A stretch of DNA of 64,000 bases from Caulobacteraceae bacterium (GCA_025450315.1 JANWHQ010000091.1:1-64000); one strand, 5' to 3'; positions 35,511 to 43,417 are shown, counted from the stretch's first letter. Numbers and translations: made by a program. Notes: a model not told the origin generated them from the letters alone.

Positions 35511-35978
35511 GTGCGCTGCCCCTTCTGTCAGAGCCCCGACAGCCAGGTGAAGGACTCCCGCCCCTCCGAGGACGGCGGGGCGATCCGCCGTCGCCGGCAG
35601 TGCCCCGACTGCGGCGGCCGCTTCACCACCTTCGAGCGGGTGCAGCTGCGCGAGCTGACCATCCTCAAGCGCTCGGGCCGGCGCACGCCCTTCGACCGCG
35701 ACAAGCTGGCCAGGTCGATCTCCATGGCCCTGCGCAAGCGGCCCGTGGAGCCCGAGCGGGTCGAGCGGATGATCTCCGCCATCGTGCGCCAGCTCGAGAG
35801 CATGGGCGAGACAGAGGTGCCGTCGAGCGTGGTCGGCGAGCTGGCGATGAAGTCGCTGAAGGCGCTGGACGAGGTGGCCTATGTCCGCTTCGCCTCGGTC
35901 TACCGCGACTTCCGCGAGACCAGCGACTTCGCCCGGTTCCTGGGCGAAGAAGGCCTCTCGGAAGAGGGGGAGGACTAG
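35511..35978 (+). CDS. nrdR: Transcriptional repressor NrdR
   Basis: This 155-aa protein represses ribonucleotide reductase genes in response to ATP/dATP. It has the zinc ribbon with Cys3, Cys6, Cys31 and Cys34 (CPFC...CPDC) and the following ATP-cone domain ([39 protein letters not shown]). The GTG start follows AGGAGGAG. It is the first gene of a chain with the rib genes, with only 3 bases to the next start. Confidence 0.97.
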   Translation: MRCPFCQSPDSQVKDSRPSEDGGAIRRRRQCPDCGGRFTTFERVQLRELTILKRSGRRTPFDRDKLARSISMALRKRPVEPERVERMISAIVRQLESMGETEVPSSVVGELAMKSLKALDEVAYVRFASVYRDFRETSDFARFLGEEGLSEEGED

Positions 35979-35981
35979 GGC

Positions 35982-36722
35982 TTGGGCGTCACGCTCAAGC
36001 TGGCGACCTCCCTGGACGGCCGCATCGCCACCCAATCGGGGGAAAGCCGCTGGATCACCGGCGAGGAGGCCCGCACCGCCGTTCACCGCCTGCGCGCGGC
36101 GCATGACGCGGTGCTGGTGGGCATCGAGACGGCCCTGGCCGACGATCCCGAACTGACCGTGCGCCTCGATGGATACCATGGCCGCCAGCCCGCGCGGGTG
36201 GTGCTGGATAGTCGCGGCCGGCTGCCGGCGACGAGCAGGCTGGTGCGGACGGCGGGAGACGTGGCGACCTATGTCATTCGTCTTCCCGGCGCCGGCGCGG
36301 CCCCCTTCACCGCCTTCGGCGGTTCCCCTCCCCCAGAGGGGGAGGATCCGGGCCCAGGATCTTCCCCCTCTGGGGGAAGTACGGCCGAAGGCCGGGATGG
36401 GGGCGGCGCCGGCATCCGCCTTATCGAAGTCGTTGCAGGGGCGGATGGCCGGCCGGCTCTGCGTCCCGCGCTAGCGGCGCTGAAGACGGCGGGACTCATC
36501 GAGATCCTCGTCGAAGGCGGCGGGCAGGTGGCGGCCAGTTTCCTCCGCGCCGGGCTGGTGGACCGCATCGAGTGGTTCCGCGCGCCCATCGTCCTGGGTT
36601 CGGAAGGCCGGCCGTGCCTGGGGGCGCTCCAGGTCGCCCGCCTGGCTGACGCCCCGCGGTTCCGCAGGGTCTCGGTGGAAGCGCTGGGCTCGGACCTCTG
36701 GGAGCGTTACGAGAGGGCCTGA
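35982..36722 (+). CDS. RibD-type reductase domain protein (deaminase domain absent)
   Basis: This 246-aa protein has only the reductase half of RibD, which reduces the ribosylamino-pyrimidine in riboflavin synthesis: LKLATSLDGRIATQSGESRWITG, AHDAVLVGIETALADDPELTVRL, ARVVLDSRGRLP, and IEILVEGGGQVAASFLRAGLVDRIEWF. The cytidine-deaminase-like half (HAE, PCxxxC) is missing. The upstream in-frame codon is the nrdR stop, so no 5' extension is possible. The TTG start has GGGGGAGGA upstream. About 36 residues (AAPFTAFGGSPPPEGED...RDGGGAG) come from an inserted palindromic repeat; without them the length matches the domain. Confidence 0.9.
   Translation: MGVTLKLATSLDGRIATQSGESRWITGEEARTAVHRLRAAHDAVLVGIETALADDPELTVRLDGYHGRQPARVVLDSRGRLPATSRLVRTAGDVATYVIRLPGAGAAPFTAFGGSPPPEGEDPGPGSSPSGGSTAEGRDGGGAGIRLIEVVAGADGRPALRPALAALKTAGLIEILVEGGGQVAASFLRAGLVDRIEWFRAPIVLGSEGRPCLGALQVARLADAPRFRRVSVEALGSDLWERYERA
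36299..36404. repeat. Palindromic GC-rich repeat, copy B (inside the RibD-type gene)
   Basis: This ~106-base element, read on the minus strand, gives CCCCCATCCCGGCCTTCGGCCG, ACTTCCCCCAGAGGGGGAAGATCC, GGATCCTCCCCCTCTGGGGGAGGGG and ACCGCCGAAGGCGGTGAAGGGGG. It aligns with copy A at 28401-28518. It lies inside the RibD-type ORF and keeps the frame open, adding about 35 low-complexity residues. Confidence 0.85.
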
Positions 36723-37312
36723 TGTTCACCGGGATCGTCACAGACGTCGGCCGCGTCCGCGCCGTGCGCGACACCAACCGCGATCGCCGGATCGAGGTGG
36801 AGACCGCCTACGACCTCGACACCATCCCGATGGGCGCCTCGATCGCCCACGCCGGCTGCTGCCTCACCGTGGTCGACAAGGGCGAAGGCTGGTTCGCCGT
36901 GGAGGTCTCCGGCGAGAGCCTGGCCAAGACCACCCTGGGCGCCTGGCGCGAGGGGACGCGGGTCAACCTGGAGCGGCCGACCCAGGTCGGGGACGAGCTC
37001 GGCGGCCACATCGTCTCGGGCCACGTCGATGGGGTGGGCGAGGTGGTCTCGGTCGAGCCCGAGGGCGGCTCGCGCCGCATCCGGATCCGCGCGCCGCGGC
37101 CGCTGCACCGCTTCATCGCGCCCAAAGGGTCCATCGCCGTGGAGGGCGTCTCGCTGACCGTCAACGAGGTCGAGGACGACGTCTTCGGCGTCAACATCAT
37201 CCCCCACACCTGGGAGGTGACCACGCTGGGCGAGCTGAAGCCGGGCTGCCGGGTGAACCTCGAGATCGACATGCTGGCGCGCTACCTCGCCCGATGGCAG
37301 GAGACCGCCTGA
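36722..37312 (+). CDS. ribE: Riboflavin synthase
   Basis: This 196-aa enzyme dismutates two lumazines into riboflavin. It has the two lumazine-binding repeats, the first starting MFTGIVTDVGRVRAV and the second GHVDGVGEVVSVEPEGG, plus the conserved CCLTVVD and GVSLTVNEV. The ATG overlaps the stop of the RibD-type gene (TGATG), and the ribB start lies 2 bases after its stop, so the genes are coupled. Confidence 0.96.
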   Translation: MFTGIVTDVGRVRAVRDTNRDRRIEVETAYDLDTIPMGASIAHAGCCLTVVDKGEGWFAVEVSGESLAKTTLGAWREGTRVNLERPTQVGDELGGHIVSGHVDGVGEVVSVEPEGGSRRIRIRAPRPLHRFIAPKGSIAVEGVSLTVNEVEDDVFGVNIIPHTWEVTTLGELKPGCRVNLEIDMLARYLARWQETA

Positions 37313-37314
37313 CC

Positions 37315-38424
37315 ATGGAAGACACGCCGATCGCCGCCGTCGAGGACATCATCGAGGACGCCAAACAGGGGCGGCCCTTCATCCTGGTCGACGCCGAGGA
37401 CCGCGAGAACGAGGGCGATGTCATCATCCCCGCCCAGTTCGCCACGCCAGACCAGATCAATTTCATGGCCCGCTTCGCGCGCGGGCTGATCTGCCTGGCC
37501 ATCACCCCCGAGCGGGCGCGCCAGCTGCGCCTGCCGCCCATGGCCATCGACAACCAGGCGCCCCTGTCGACCGCCTTCACCATCTCGATCGAGGCCAAGG
37601 AGGGGGTCACCACCGGCATCTCGGCCCACGACCGCGCCCACACCGTCTCGGTGGCCATCGACCTGACCAAGGGGCCCGACGACATCGTCTCGCCCGGCCA
37701 CGTCTTCCCGTTGGTTGCGCGCGAGGGCGGGGTGCTGGTCCGCACCGGCCACACCGAGGCTGCGGTCGACATCGCCCGGCTGGCCGGCCTGCAGCCGGCC
37801 GGCGTCATCTGCGAAATCATGAACGACGATGGCACCATGGCTCGGCTGCCGGACCTGATCGCCTTCGCCCAGCTGCACGGCCTGAAGATCGGCGCCATCT
37901 CCGACCTGATCGCCTATCGTCGGCGCACCGAGCGGCAGGTGGAGCGGGTGTTGGAGACGCCGTTCGACAGCGTCTACGGCGGGCCCTTCCGCATCTACAT
38001 CTACCGCAACATCATCGACCGGGCCGAGCACCTGGCCCTGGTCAAGGGCCGCATCGATCCGGACAAGCCGACCATGGTGCGGGTGCACCAGATCGACCCC
38101 GTCGCCGACGTGCTGGGCCACGTGGAATACCGCCGCGATTACGTGCCCCAGGCGCTGCGCACCATTTCCGGCTATGAGGGGGCGGGCGTGGCCCTGTTCC
38201 TGCGCGATCCCAGCCCCACCTTCATGTCCGACCGCTTCTCCGGCCTGCACGACCACGACGAGGCGGTGCTGCGCCAGGTGGGCATCGGCTCGCAGATCCT
38301 GCTCGACCTCGGGGTGCGGGAGATGATCCTGTTGAGCTCGAGCCAGGCGCGCCTGCCGGGCCTGGAGGGCTATGGCCTGAAGATCATCGAGCGGCGGCCG
38401 ATCCCGCGCGAGGACGGCGGATGA
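37315..38424 (+). CDS. ribB: 3,4-dihydroxy-2-butanone-4-phosphate synthase with degenerate GTP cyclohydrolase II-like domain
   Basis: The N-terminal half (~200 residues) is an active-looking DHBP synthase: [18 protein letters not shown] (metal-binding acids), HTVSVAIDL and [17 protein letters not shown]. The C-terminal half resembles GTP cyclohydrolase II ([16 protein letters not shown]), but the three zinc cysteines of that enzyme (CLTGDVFGSLRCDC in classical RibA) are absent. I infer that only the butanone-phosphate reaction is active. The ATG at 37315 follows GGAGA; its stop overlaps ribH by 4 bases. Confidence 0.93.
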   Translation: MEDTPIAAVEDIIEDAKQGRPFILVDAEDRENEGDVIIPAQFATPDQINFMARFARGLICLAITPERARQLRLPPMAIDNQAPLSTAFTISIEAKEGVTTGISAHDRAHTVSVAIDLTKGPDDIVSPGHVFPLVAREGGVLVRTGHTEAAVDIARLAGLQPAGVICEIMNDDGTMARLPDLIAFAQLHGLKIGAISDLIAYRRRTERQVERVLETPFDSVYGGPFRIYIYRNIIDRAEHLALVKGRIDPDKPTMVRVHQIDPVADVLGHVEYRRDYVPQALRTISGYEGAGVALFLRDPSPTFMSDRFSGLHDHDEAVLRQVGIGSQILLDLGVREMILLSSSQARLPGLEGYGLKIIERRPIPREDGG

Positions 38425-38885
38425 GCGAGGACGCGATGCGGATCCTGATCGTCGAAGCGCGTTTCTATCCGGACCTGGCCGACGAGCTGCTGAAAGGCGC
38501 GGTCGATGCCCTGCAGGCCTTCGGCGCCGACCACGACGTGGCGACCGTGCCGGGCGCGCTGGAGATCCCGGCGGCGATCGCCGTGGCCGAGGAGGCGGGC
38601 CATCGTCCGGCGGGGATCGCCTACGACGGCTACGTGGCGCTGGGCACGGTGATCCGGGGCGAGACCTATCACTTCGAGATCGTGGCCAATGAATCGGCCC
38701 GCGGGCTGATGGAACTGGCGGCGGGCCGGCGGCTGGCCATCGGCAACGGCATCCTCACCGTCGAGGACGAGGCGCAGGCCTGGGCCCGGGCGCGGGTGTC
38801 GGAAGGCGACAAGGGCGGCGCCGCCGCGCGGGCCTGCCTGGAGGTGCTCTCGATCAAGCGGCGCCTGCTCGGTCAGGCGCGATGA
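38421..38885 (+). CDS. ribH: 6,7-dimethyl-8-ribityllumazine synthase
   Basis: This 154-aa enzyme joins the pyrimidine and butanone-phosphate precursors into lumazine. Landmarks are [34 protein letters not shown] and the catalytic region [24 protein letters not shown], followed by [19 protein letters not shown]. It overlaps ribB (ATGA) and nusB (ATGA) by 4 bases each, confirming tight coupling in the operon. Confidence 0.96.
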   Translation: MSEDAMRILIVEARFYPDLADELLKGAVDALQAFGADHDVATVPGALEIPAAIAVAEEAGHRPAGIAYDGYVALGTVIRGETYHFEIVANESARGLMELAAGRRLAIGNGILTVEDEAQAWARARVSEGDKGGAAARACLEVLSIKRRLLGQAR

Positions 38886-39427
38886 GCGAGCCGCGCAGCC
38901 TCAAGGACGCCTACGAGCAGCTCAAGGCCGCCGAGGAAGAAAAGGCCCAAGGGGAGGCCCGCGCCAAGGCGGCCAATCTCTCCAGCCGCGCGCGCCGGGC
39001 CCGCACCGTGGCGCGGCTGGCCGCCGTGCAGGCCCTCTACCAGATGGAGATCGCCTCGGCGGGCGTGGAGGCGGTGGTGCGCGAGTTCTCCGACCACCGG
39101 TTCGACGCCGATCTGGAAGGCGAGCGTCTGGCCGAGGCGGACGAGGCCTTCTTCGCCGAGGTGGTCCGCGGCGTGGTCGAGCACCAGGCCGCCATCGATC
39201 GGGCGGTGGCGCGTCGGCTCGCCAGCGGCTGGCGGCTCGAGCGCCTGGACGCCACCCTGCGCGCGATCCTGAGGGCGGGAGTGTTCGAGCTGATCCACCG
39301 GCCCGACGTGCCGCTCGAGGTGGCCATCGACGAATACGTCGAGATCGGGAAGTCCTTCTTCGAAGGGCCCGAGCCGGGCGTCATCAACGGCGTGCTCGAC
39401 GGCATCGCCAAGGAAGCGCGCCCCTAG
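38882..39427 (+). CDS. nusB: Transcription antitermination factor NusB
   Basis: This 181-aa RNA-binding protein acts with NusE in rRNA antitermination. The N-terminal ~30 residues are a charged extension. The NusB helical fold follows: [48 protein letters not shown] and [35 protein letters not shown]. Its ATG overlaps the ribH stop. thiL usually follows nusB directly in alphaproteobacteria; here ~2.9 kb of accessory genes intervene. Confidence 0.95.
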   Translation: MSEPRSLKDAYEQLKAAEEEKAQGEARAKAANLSSRARRARTVARLAAVQALYQMEIASAGVEAVVREFSDHRFDADLEGERLAEADEAFFAEVVRGVVEHQAAIDRAVARRLASGWRLERLDATLRAILRAGVFELIHRPDVPLEVAIDEYVEIGKSFFEGPEPGVINGVLDGIAKEARP

Positions 39428-39575
39428 ATCTGGCGACGCGGGAGGCGACTTTACTCGCCATGAGTTTGCGGCTGCCTCACAACTCCATGGGTTGAAGGGG
39501 GCCTGAAAACGCGGCATGCTCGCTGGATATCGCGGTTGTTGGCCTGCTTCCTTGGACCTGTAAGGGGGAATCCCA

Positions 39576-39842
39576 ATGGTGCCGTTCATCCTGTCGCAGA
39601 GATCGGCGAATGCGCTGGGTCCGTTGACCGATGAGGAACTGGTCGCGCTGAAGGTTCACTACGACCGTACGGTCGATTTCTTCCGCGCGCGTGACATTCC
39701 CGTTCCCGAGGTGGTCGCATCGGCGACCTGGTCCCAGACCCCGGTCACCAAGTCGACGGGAACGCCGCCGGAAGGCCCGTTCCACGACTCCGACGAGAAC
39801 ACCTACAACCAACCCGACGAGCAGTGGGACCCGGACACCTGA
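39576..39842 (+). CDS. Probable graspetide (omega-ester RiPP) precursor peptide
   Basis: This 88-aa peptide begins MVPFILSQRSANALGPLTDEELVALKVHYDRTVDFF, a leader-like helical part with a PF motif near the start. It ends in a core rich in donor and acceptor side chains: TWSQTPVTKSTGTPPEGPF, then HDSDENTYNQPDEQWDPDT. Thr, Ser and Lys residues cluster first (T51-T63), followed by Asp and Glu (E66-D87), the pattern needed for ester or amide side-chain links. AAGGGGGAA precedes the ATG, and an ATP-grasp ligase follows 51 bases downstream. The precursor role is inferred from this pairing. Confidence 0.72.
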   Translation: MVPFILSQRSANALGPLTDEELVALKVHYDRTVDFFRARDIPVPEVVASATWSQTPVTKSTGTPPEGPFHDSDENTYNQPDEQWDPDT

Positions 39843-39860
39843 TCGTCCCGGCGCTGCGGA

Positions 39861-39880
39861 CGCCGGCTTCGCGACCGGCG
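39861..39880 (+). promoter_or_regulatory. Small hairpin between precursor and ligase genes
   Basis: CGCCGG and CCGGCG form a 6-bp stem with an 8-base loop in the 51-base gap, just before the ligase Shine-Dalgarno GGAGGGGG. Without a T-tract it is not a terminator; it might protect the precursor mRNA or lower ligase expression. Confidence 0.35.
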
Positions 39881-39893
39881 GGAGGGGGCTGAA

Positions 39894-40886
39894 TTGGTCG
39901 CCATCGTCGTCGCGCCATCCGACGATCAGCACGCCTTGACCGTCGCGTGGGAAATCAGGCGATGCGGCGGCGACGCCGTCCTTCTCGACATGCGCGACTT
40001 TCCCCTGTCCTGGGCGCTGACCTTCAGCGCCGGCGGATGCGGGCCTCCGAGCTACAGCCTCGGCTTGGCGGACGGCCGCCTGATCACCGACAGCGAAATC
40101 ACCGGACTTTGGTGGCGCCGCAGCGGCAAGTTCACCCTGCCCGAAGAGGTCGCGTTCGAAGAACATCGGCGGATCTGCCGCAACGACTGCGCGTCGCTCT
40201 TCGAAGGCTGGATCTATTCGCTGGGCCAGCGTGTCATCAATCCGTTCACGGACGAACTCGCGGCGAGGCGCAAGACCTTCCAGCTGGCCAAGGCCTCGGG
40301 CTGCGGTTTCAACATCCTGGACACCATCGTCTCGAACTCGCCGGCGGCCGTGGAGGCCTTCGTCGGCGATCGCCCGGACGCCTTCGTCTACAAGTCGCTG
40401 ACCTCCACCACCAAGCTCGGCGTCGAAACGAGGGTGCTGGACGAGGCCGCGGCGGCCAATCTCGAGCGGCTGCGCTTTTCGCCCTGCATTTTCCAGAACC
40501 GGGTGGTCGGCGGCGTGGATGTGCGCGCCACGGTCGTCGACGGCCAAGTGTTCGCCGCCGAGGTTCGCGCCGGCCACCCGGAGGCTGAGGTCGACTGGCG
40601 CCTGGATCCGGCCGTGGAAGTGCGGCCCCACGACCTGCCGCAGGAGATCGAGCGATCGATCCGCATGCTGCAGGCCGAGCTCGGCCTTCGTTACGGGGCC
40701 TACGACCTGAGGATCGACGACGCTGGAACGTACTGGTTCTTCGAGGTCAATTCCGGCGGCCAGTATCTCTTCGTCGAGATCGGCGCGGGGCTGCAGATCA
40801 GCCGGGAAATCGCCAGGTCTCTGTTGGCGCCGTCGCCGGACCTGCCAGGCGCCCTCGCGACGCTGCGGTCGATGGCGCCGGCCTGA
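39894..40886 (+). CDS. MvdC/MvdD-like ATP-grasp RiPP maturase (graspetide ligase)
   Basis: This 330-aa protein has the RimK-like ATP-grasp fold of peptide-maturing ligases. An N-terminal pre-ATP-grasp domain (VAIVVAPSDDQHALTVAWEIRRCGGDAVLLDMRDFP and ITGLWWRRSGKF) is followed by the ATP-binding lysine region DAFVYKSLTS and the metal-binding FFEVNSGGQYLFVEIGAGLQISREIARSL, the hallmark of microviridin-type ligases. It activates Asp/Glu side chains with ATP and joins them to Thr/Ser/Lys. The TTG start has GGAGGGGG upstream. The partner is the 88-aa peptide just before it. No transporter, protease or acetyltransferase accompanies it. Confidence 0.87.
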   Translation: MVAIVVAPSDDQHALTVAWEIRRCGGDAVLLDMRDFPLSWALTFSAGGCGPPSYSLGLADGRLITDSEITGLWWRRSGKFTLPEEVAFEEHRRICRNDCASLFEGWIYSLGQRVINPFTDELAARRKTFQLAKASGCGFNILDTIVSNSPAAVEAFVGDRPDAFVYKSLTSTTKLGVETRVLDEAAAANLERLRFSPCIFQNRVVGGVDVRATVVDGQVFAAEVRAGHPEAEVDWRLDPAVEVRPHDLPQEIERSIRMLQAELGLRYGAYDLRIDDAGTYWFFEVNSGGQYLFVEIGAGLQISREIARSLLAPSPDLPGALATLRSMAPA

Positions 40887-40898
40887 GGCCGGACCGCG

Positions 40899-41690
40899 TC
40901 AGTGGTTGTCGTCGACGTGGTCGTGGCCGCCGATGCGATCGGGACGCCAGTAGCCCTCGGCGAAGATGTTGGCCTTGGGAAAGCCGCGGGCGACGAGGCT
41001 CTGGCGCTGGGCGCGCACGGTCGAGGTTTCGCCCAGCAGGTAGATGTGCCCGGCGCCCGGCGGCGGCTGGAAGCTGGCGATCGCCTCGATCAGGCGCGGG
41101 CTGGACGGCTGGGCGCGGGCGCCGTTCCGGGACAGCCACTCGATCTGAAGGTCCGCCTCGGTCGCTGCCGTCTGGCGGTCGGCGTCGGACTGGATCTCGA
41201 TGATCGCGCGGGCCTTGGCGTCCCTGGGCAGGGTCTCGATCATGCCGAAGAAGCCGGGGATCGCGGTCTCGTCGCCGACGAACAGCCGCCAGTCGGCGCC
41301 GGGGTTCAGCACGTTGCGGCCGCGCGGTCCGAAGGCCAGCACCTCGTCGCCGGGCAGCGAGCCCAGCGCCCAGCGGGTCGCCGGGGTGGAGTCGCCGTGC
41401 ATGACCACGTCGATGGCGATCAGGCGCCGGGCGGGATCGTAGCTGCGGACGGTGTAATGGCGTCGGCCGAGCGCGCCTTCGGTGTCGGGCAGCATCAGCA
41501 CCACGTCCTGGCCGCCCTTGGGCTCGAAGCCCTCCAGATCGTCGGCCGTGAGGGTGACGCGCCGCATGCGTGGGGTGAGCTCGGAGGTCCGGGTCACCTC
41601 GAGCCGCCATTCCTTCAAGCCGCGGCGGCGCATCAGTTCGCGGATGTCCATCGCGGGCGCCGGGGCGGGGGTCTGGGTCTGGATCGACAT
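40899..41690 (-). CDS. Siderophore-interacting ferric reductase (YqjH/ViuB-like)
   Basis: This 263-aa flavoprotein of the SIP family reduces ferric siderophores with NAD(P)H so that iron is released in the cytoplasm. The FAD-binding motif is RRHYTVRSYDPARRLIAIDVVMHG, with the preceding beta-barrel (LTPRMRRVTLTADDLEGFEPKGGQDVVLML). The NAD(P)H domain shows LFVGDETAIPGFFGMIETLP and GETSTVRAQRQSLVARG. The ATG at 41690 follows AAGGAC. It lies directly downstream of the PadR regulator on the same strand (26-base gap), which recalls the YqjI-YqjH pair of E. coli. Confidence 0.92.
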   Translation of the reverse strand: MSIQTQTPAPAPAMDIRELMRRRGLKEWRLEVTRTSELTPRMRRVTLTADDLEGFEPKGGQDVVLMLPDTEGALGRRHYTVRSYDPARRLIAIDVVMHGDSTPATRWALGSLPGDEVLAFGPRGRNVLNPGADWRLFVGDETAIPGFFGMIETLPRDAKARAIIEIQSDADRQTAATEADLQIEWLSRNGARAQPSSPRLIEAIASFQPPPGAGHIYLLGETSTVRAQRQSLVARGFPKANIFAEGYWRPDRIGGHDHVDDNH

Positions 41691-41716
41691 TGGGGGTCCT
41701 TGCTGCACGCGTTCTA

Positions 41717-42271
41717 TCACGCCTGCTCGATCGAGAGAGCCGCCGCATCGAGCGCCTCGGCCAGGCGCTGGGCTCGCGTCTCTTCGAGCGGGCCCTGCTC
41801 GAGCTTCAGCCGGATGGCGGTGCGCAGGTTCTCCAGAGCCCGCACCACGCTGGGCGAGACCCCGCCGGCGCTGCGCTCGCGCACCCTCGCCATGCGCTCG
41901 AACAGGCCGTCGACCGAGGCCCGATGCGCCTTCAGCTGTTCCTCGCCCTCGGCCAGCATCTTGTAGAGCTTGCGACCGCCCTCGCTTTCCTGGGCGGCGA
42001 TCAGGCCGGTCTCTTCCAGCAGGGTCAGGGTGGGGTAGATGACGCCGGGGCTGGGGCTGTAGGCGCCGCCGACCCGGTCTTCGATCTCCTTTATGATCTC
42101 GTAGCCGTGGCGCGGCCGCTCGGCGATCAGGGCCAGCACCACCCAGCGCAGGTCGCCGTGGTCGAACACCCGTCCGCCGCCGCGGCCGCCGGGGCTATGC
42201 CGACCGCGCATGTGCTCGCCGTGTCCGAAATGTCCGAAATGGCCGCCTCGGCCAAATCCGTGTCCTCTCAT
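41717..42271 (-). CDS. PadR-family regulator with His/Gly-rich metal-sensing N terminus (YqjI-like)
   Basis: This 184-aa repressor has a His/Gly-rich tail (MRGHGFGRGGHFGHFGHGEHMRGRHSPGGRGGG). A PadR winged helix follows (DLRWVVLALIAERPRHGYEIIKEIEDRVGGAYSPSPGVIYPTLTLLEETGLI), then a C-terminal helical dimer arm. The combination closely matches E. coli YqjI, a nickel- and iron-responsive repressor of the ferric reductase gene yqjH. Here the two genes are in tandem, so autoregulation with the reductase is likely. A 14-base palindrome lies ~45 bases upstream. Confidence 0.9.
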   Translation of the reverse strand: MRGHGFGRGGHFGHFGHGEHMRGRHSPGGRGGGRVFDHGDLRWVVLALIAERPRHGYEIIKEIEDRVGGAYSPSPGVIYPTLTLLEETGLIAAQESEGGRKLYKMLAEGEEQLKAHRASVDGLFERMARVRERSAGGVSPSVVRALENLRTAIRLKLEQGPLEETRAQRLAEALDAAALSIEQA

Positions 42272-42312
42272 ATGAAATGCTCCTCAAGCCATATTTTCGA
42301 TATGTCGAATGG

Positions 42313-42326
42313 TCAGATATATCTGA
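42313..42326. promoter_or_regulatory. Perfect palindrome, probable PadR operator
   Basis: TCAGATATATCTGA is a perfect 14-base palindrome in the AT-rich gap between the divergent padR-type and thiL genes. A second dyad, CATAT-N5-ATATG, lies at 42290-42304 closer to the regulator start. This AT-rich tract stands out against the GC-rich surroundings. Confidence 0.6.
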
Positions 42327-42368
42327 AACAGGTCGAATGCAAGTCCCGGCCGCTGATAGAGTGCAGCC

Positions 42369-43367
42369 ATGACCTCCGAGCCCTCAGGCGCCGACGAGTT
42401 CGAGACCATCGCCCGCCTGCTGCGGCCGCTGGCCCGCGCGCCCGAGGCGCTGGGCCTGGCCGACGACGCCGCCGCGATCCCGTCGCGGCCCGGCCAGGAT
42501 CTGATCGTCTCCAAGGACGCCATGGTGGCGGGGGTGCATTTCCTGGCCGGCGACCCGTTGGACCTGGTCGCCCGCAAGCTGCTGAGGACCAATCTCTCCG
42601 ATCTGGCGGCGAAGGCGGCCGAGCCTTATGGCTATTTCCTCGCCGTCGCCTGGCCGCAGGGGACGGGCTGGGCCGAGCGCGAGCGCTTCGCGGCGGGGCT
42701 GGCCGAGGACCAGGGGCGCTTCGGCCTGACCCTGCTGGGCGGCGACACCGTCTCGACCCCCGGGCCCCTGACCCTGTCGGCGACCATCCTGGGCTGGACC
42801 GATTCCGGCGCCATGATCCGGCGCTCGGCGGCCCGGCCGGGGGACCGGGTGCTGGTTTCGGGGACCATCGGCGACGGCTGGCTGGGTCTCAAGGCGGCCC
42901 GGGGCGAGCTTGGCGGGATCATCCCGCGTGAGGCCGCTGAGTGGCTGGCGGGGCGCTATCGCCTGCCCGAGCCCCGGCTCGAGCTGCGGGAGGTCCTGCG
43001 CGCCCGCGCCAGCGCGGCGGCGGACGTGTCGGACGGCCTGATCGCCGATGCCGGTCACATCGCCCGGGCCTCAGGCGTGCGGCTGCGGCTGGACCTGGGG
43101 CGCCTGCCGGTCTCCGAGCCGGCGTCGCGCTGGCTGGACCGTCAGCCGGACCGCGGCCCGGCGCTGGGCGCGCTGGCGGCCGGCGGGGACGACTACGAGA
43201 TCGTGCTGACCGCGGCGCCCGCCCACGCGCGGCCGCTGATCGCGGAGGCGGAAGCCGCGGGCGTCGCCCTCACCGAGATCGGCGAGGCGGTGGACGGGGA
43301 GGGGACGGCCATCCTCTTCGAAGGCCGCGAGCTGGCGCTCGGTCGGACCGGTTGGCGGCATTCCTGA
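42369..43367 (+). CDS. thiL: Thiamine-monophosphate kinase
   Basis: This 332-aa enzyme phosphorylates thiamine monophosphate to thiamine pyrophosphate. Landmarks are the N-terminal DEFETIARLLRPLA, the metal-binding LADDAAAIPSRPGQDLIVSKDAMVAGVHF, KLLRTNLSDLAAKAAEPYGYFL, LLGGDTVSTPGPLTLSATILG and ADVSDGLIADAGHIARASG. It belongs to the nusB-thiL core order but is separated here by the accessory block. Its promoter shares the AT-rich divergent region with the PadR regulator. Confidence 0.96.
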   Translation: MTSEPSGADEFETIARLLRPLARAPEALGLADDAAAIPSRPGQDLIVSKDAMVAGVHFLAGDPLDLVARKLLRTNLSDLAAKAAEPYGYFLAVAWPQGTGWAERERFAAGLAEDQGRFGLTLLGGDTVSTPGPLTLSATILGWTDSGAMIRRSAARPGDRVLVSGTIGDGWLGLKAARGELGGIIPREAAEWLAGRYRLPEPRLELREVLRARASAAADVSDGLIADAGHIARASGVRLRLDLGRLPVSEPASRWLDRQPDRGPALGALAAGGDDYEIVLTAAPAHARPLIAEAEAAGVALTEIGEAVDGEGTAILFEGRELALGRTGWRHS

Positions 43368-43417
43368 GGGGACGTTTGGTCAACCCGCCGTTCACCAAAG
43401 CGGCGGAAGGTCAGGCC

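Noticed and set aside
39444-39459. Terminator after nusB (GGCGA-CTTTAC-TCGCC)
   Set aside because: The stem has only five pairs and no T-tract follows, so read-through into the graspetide genes cannot be excluded on this basis.
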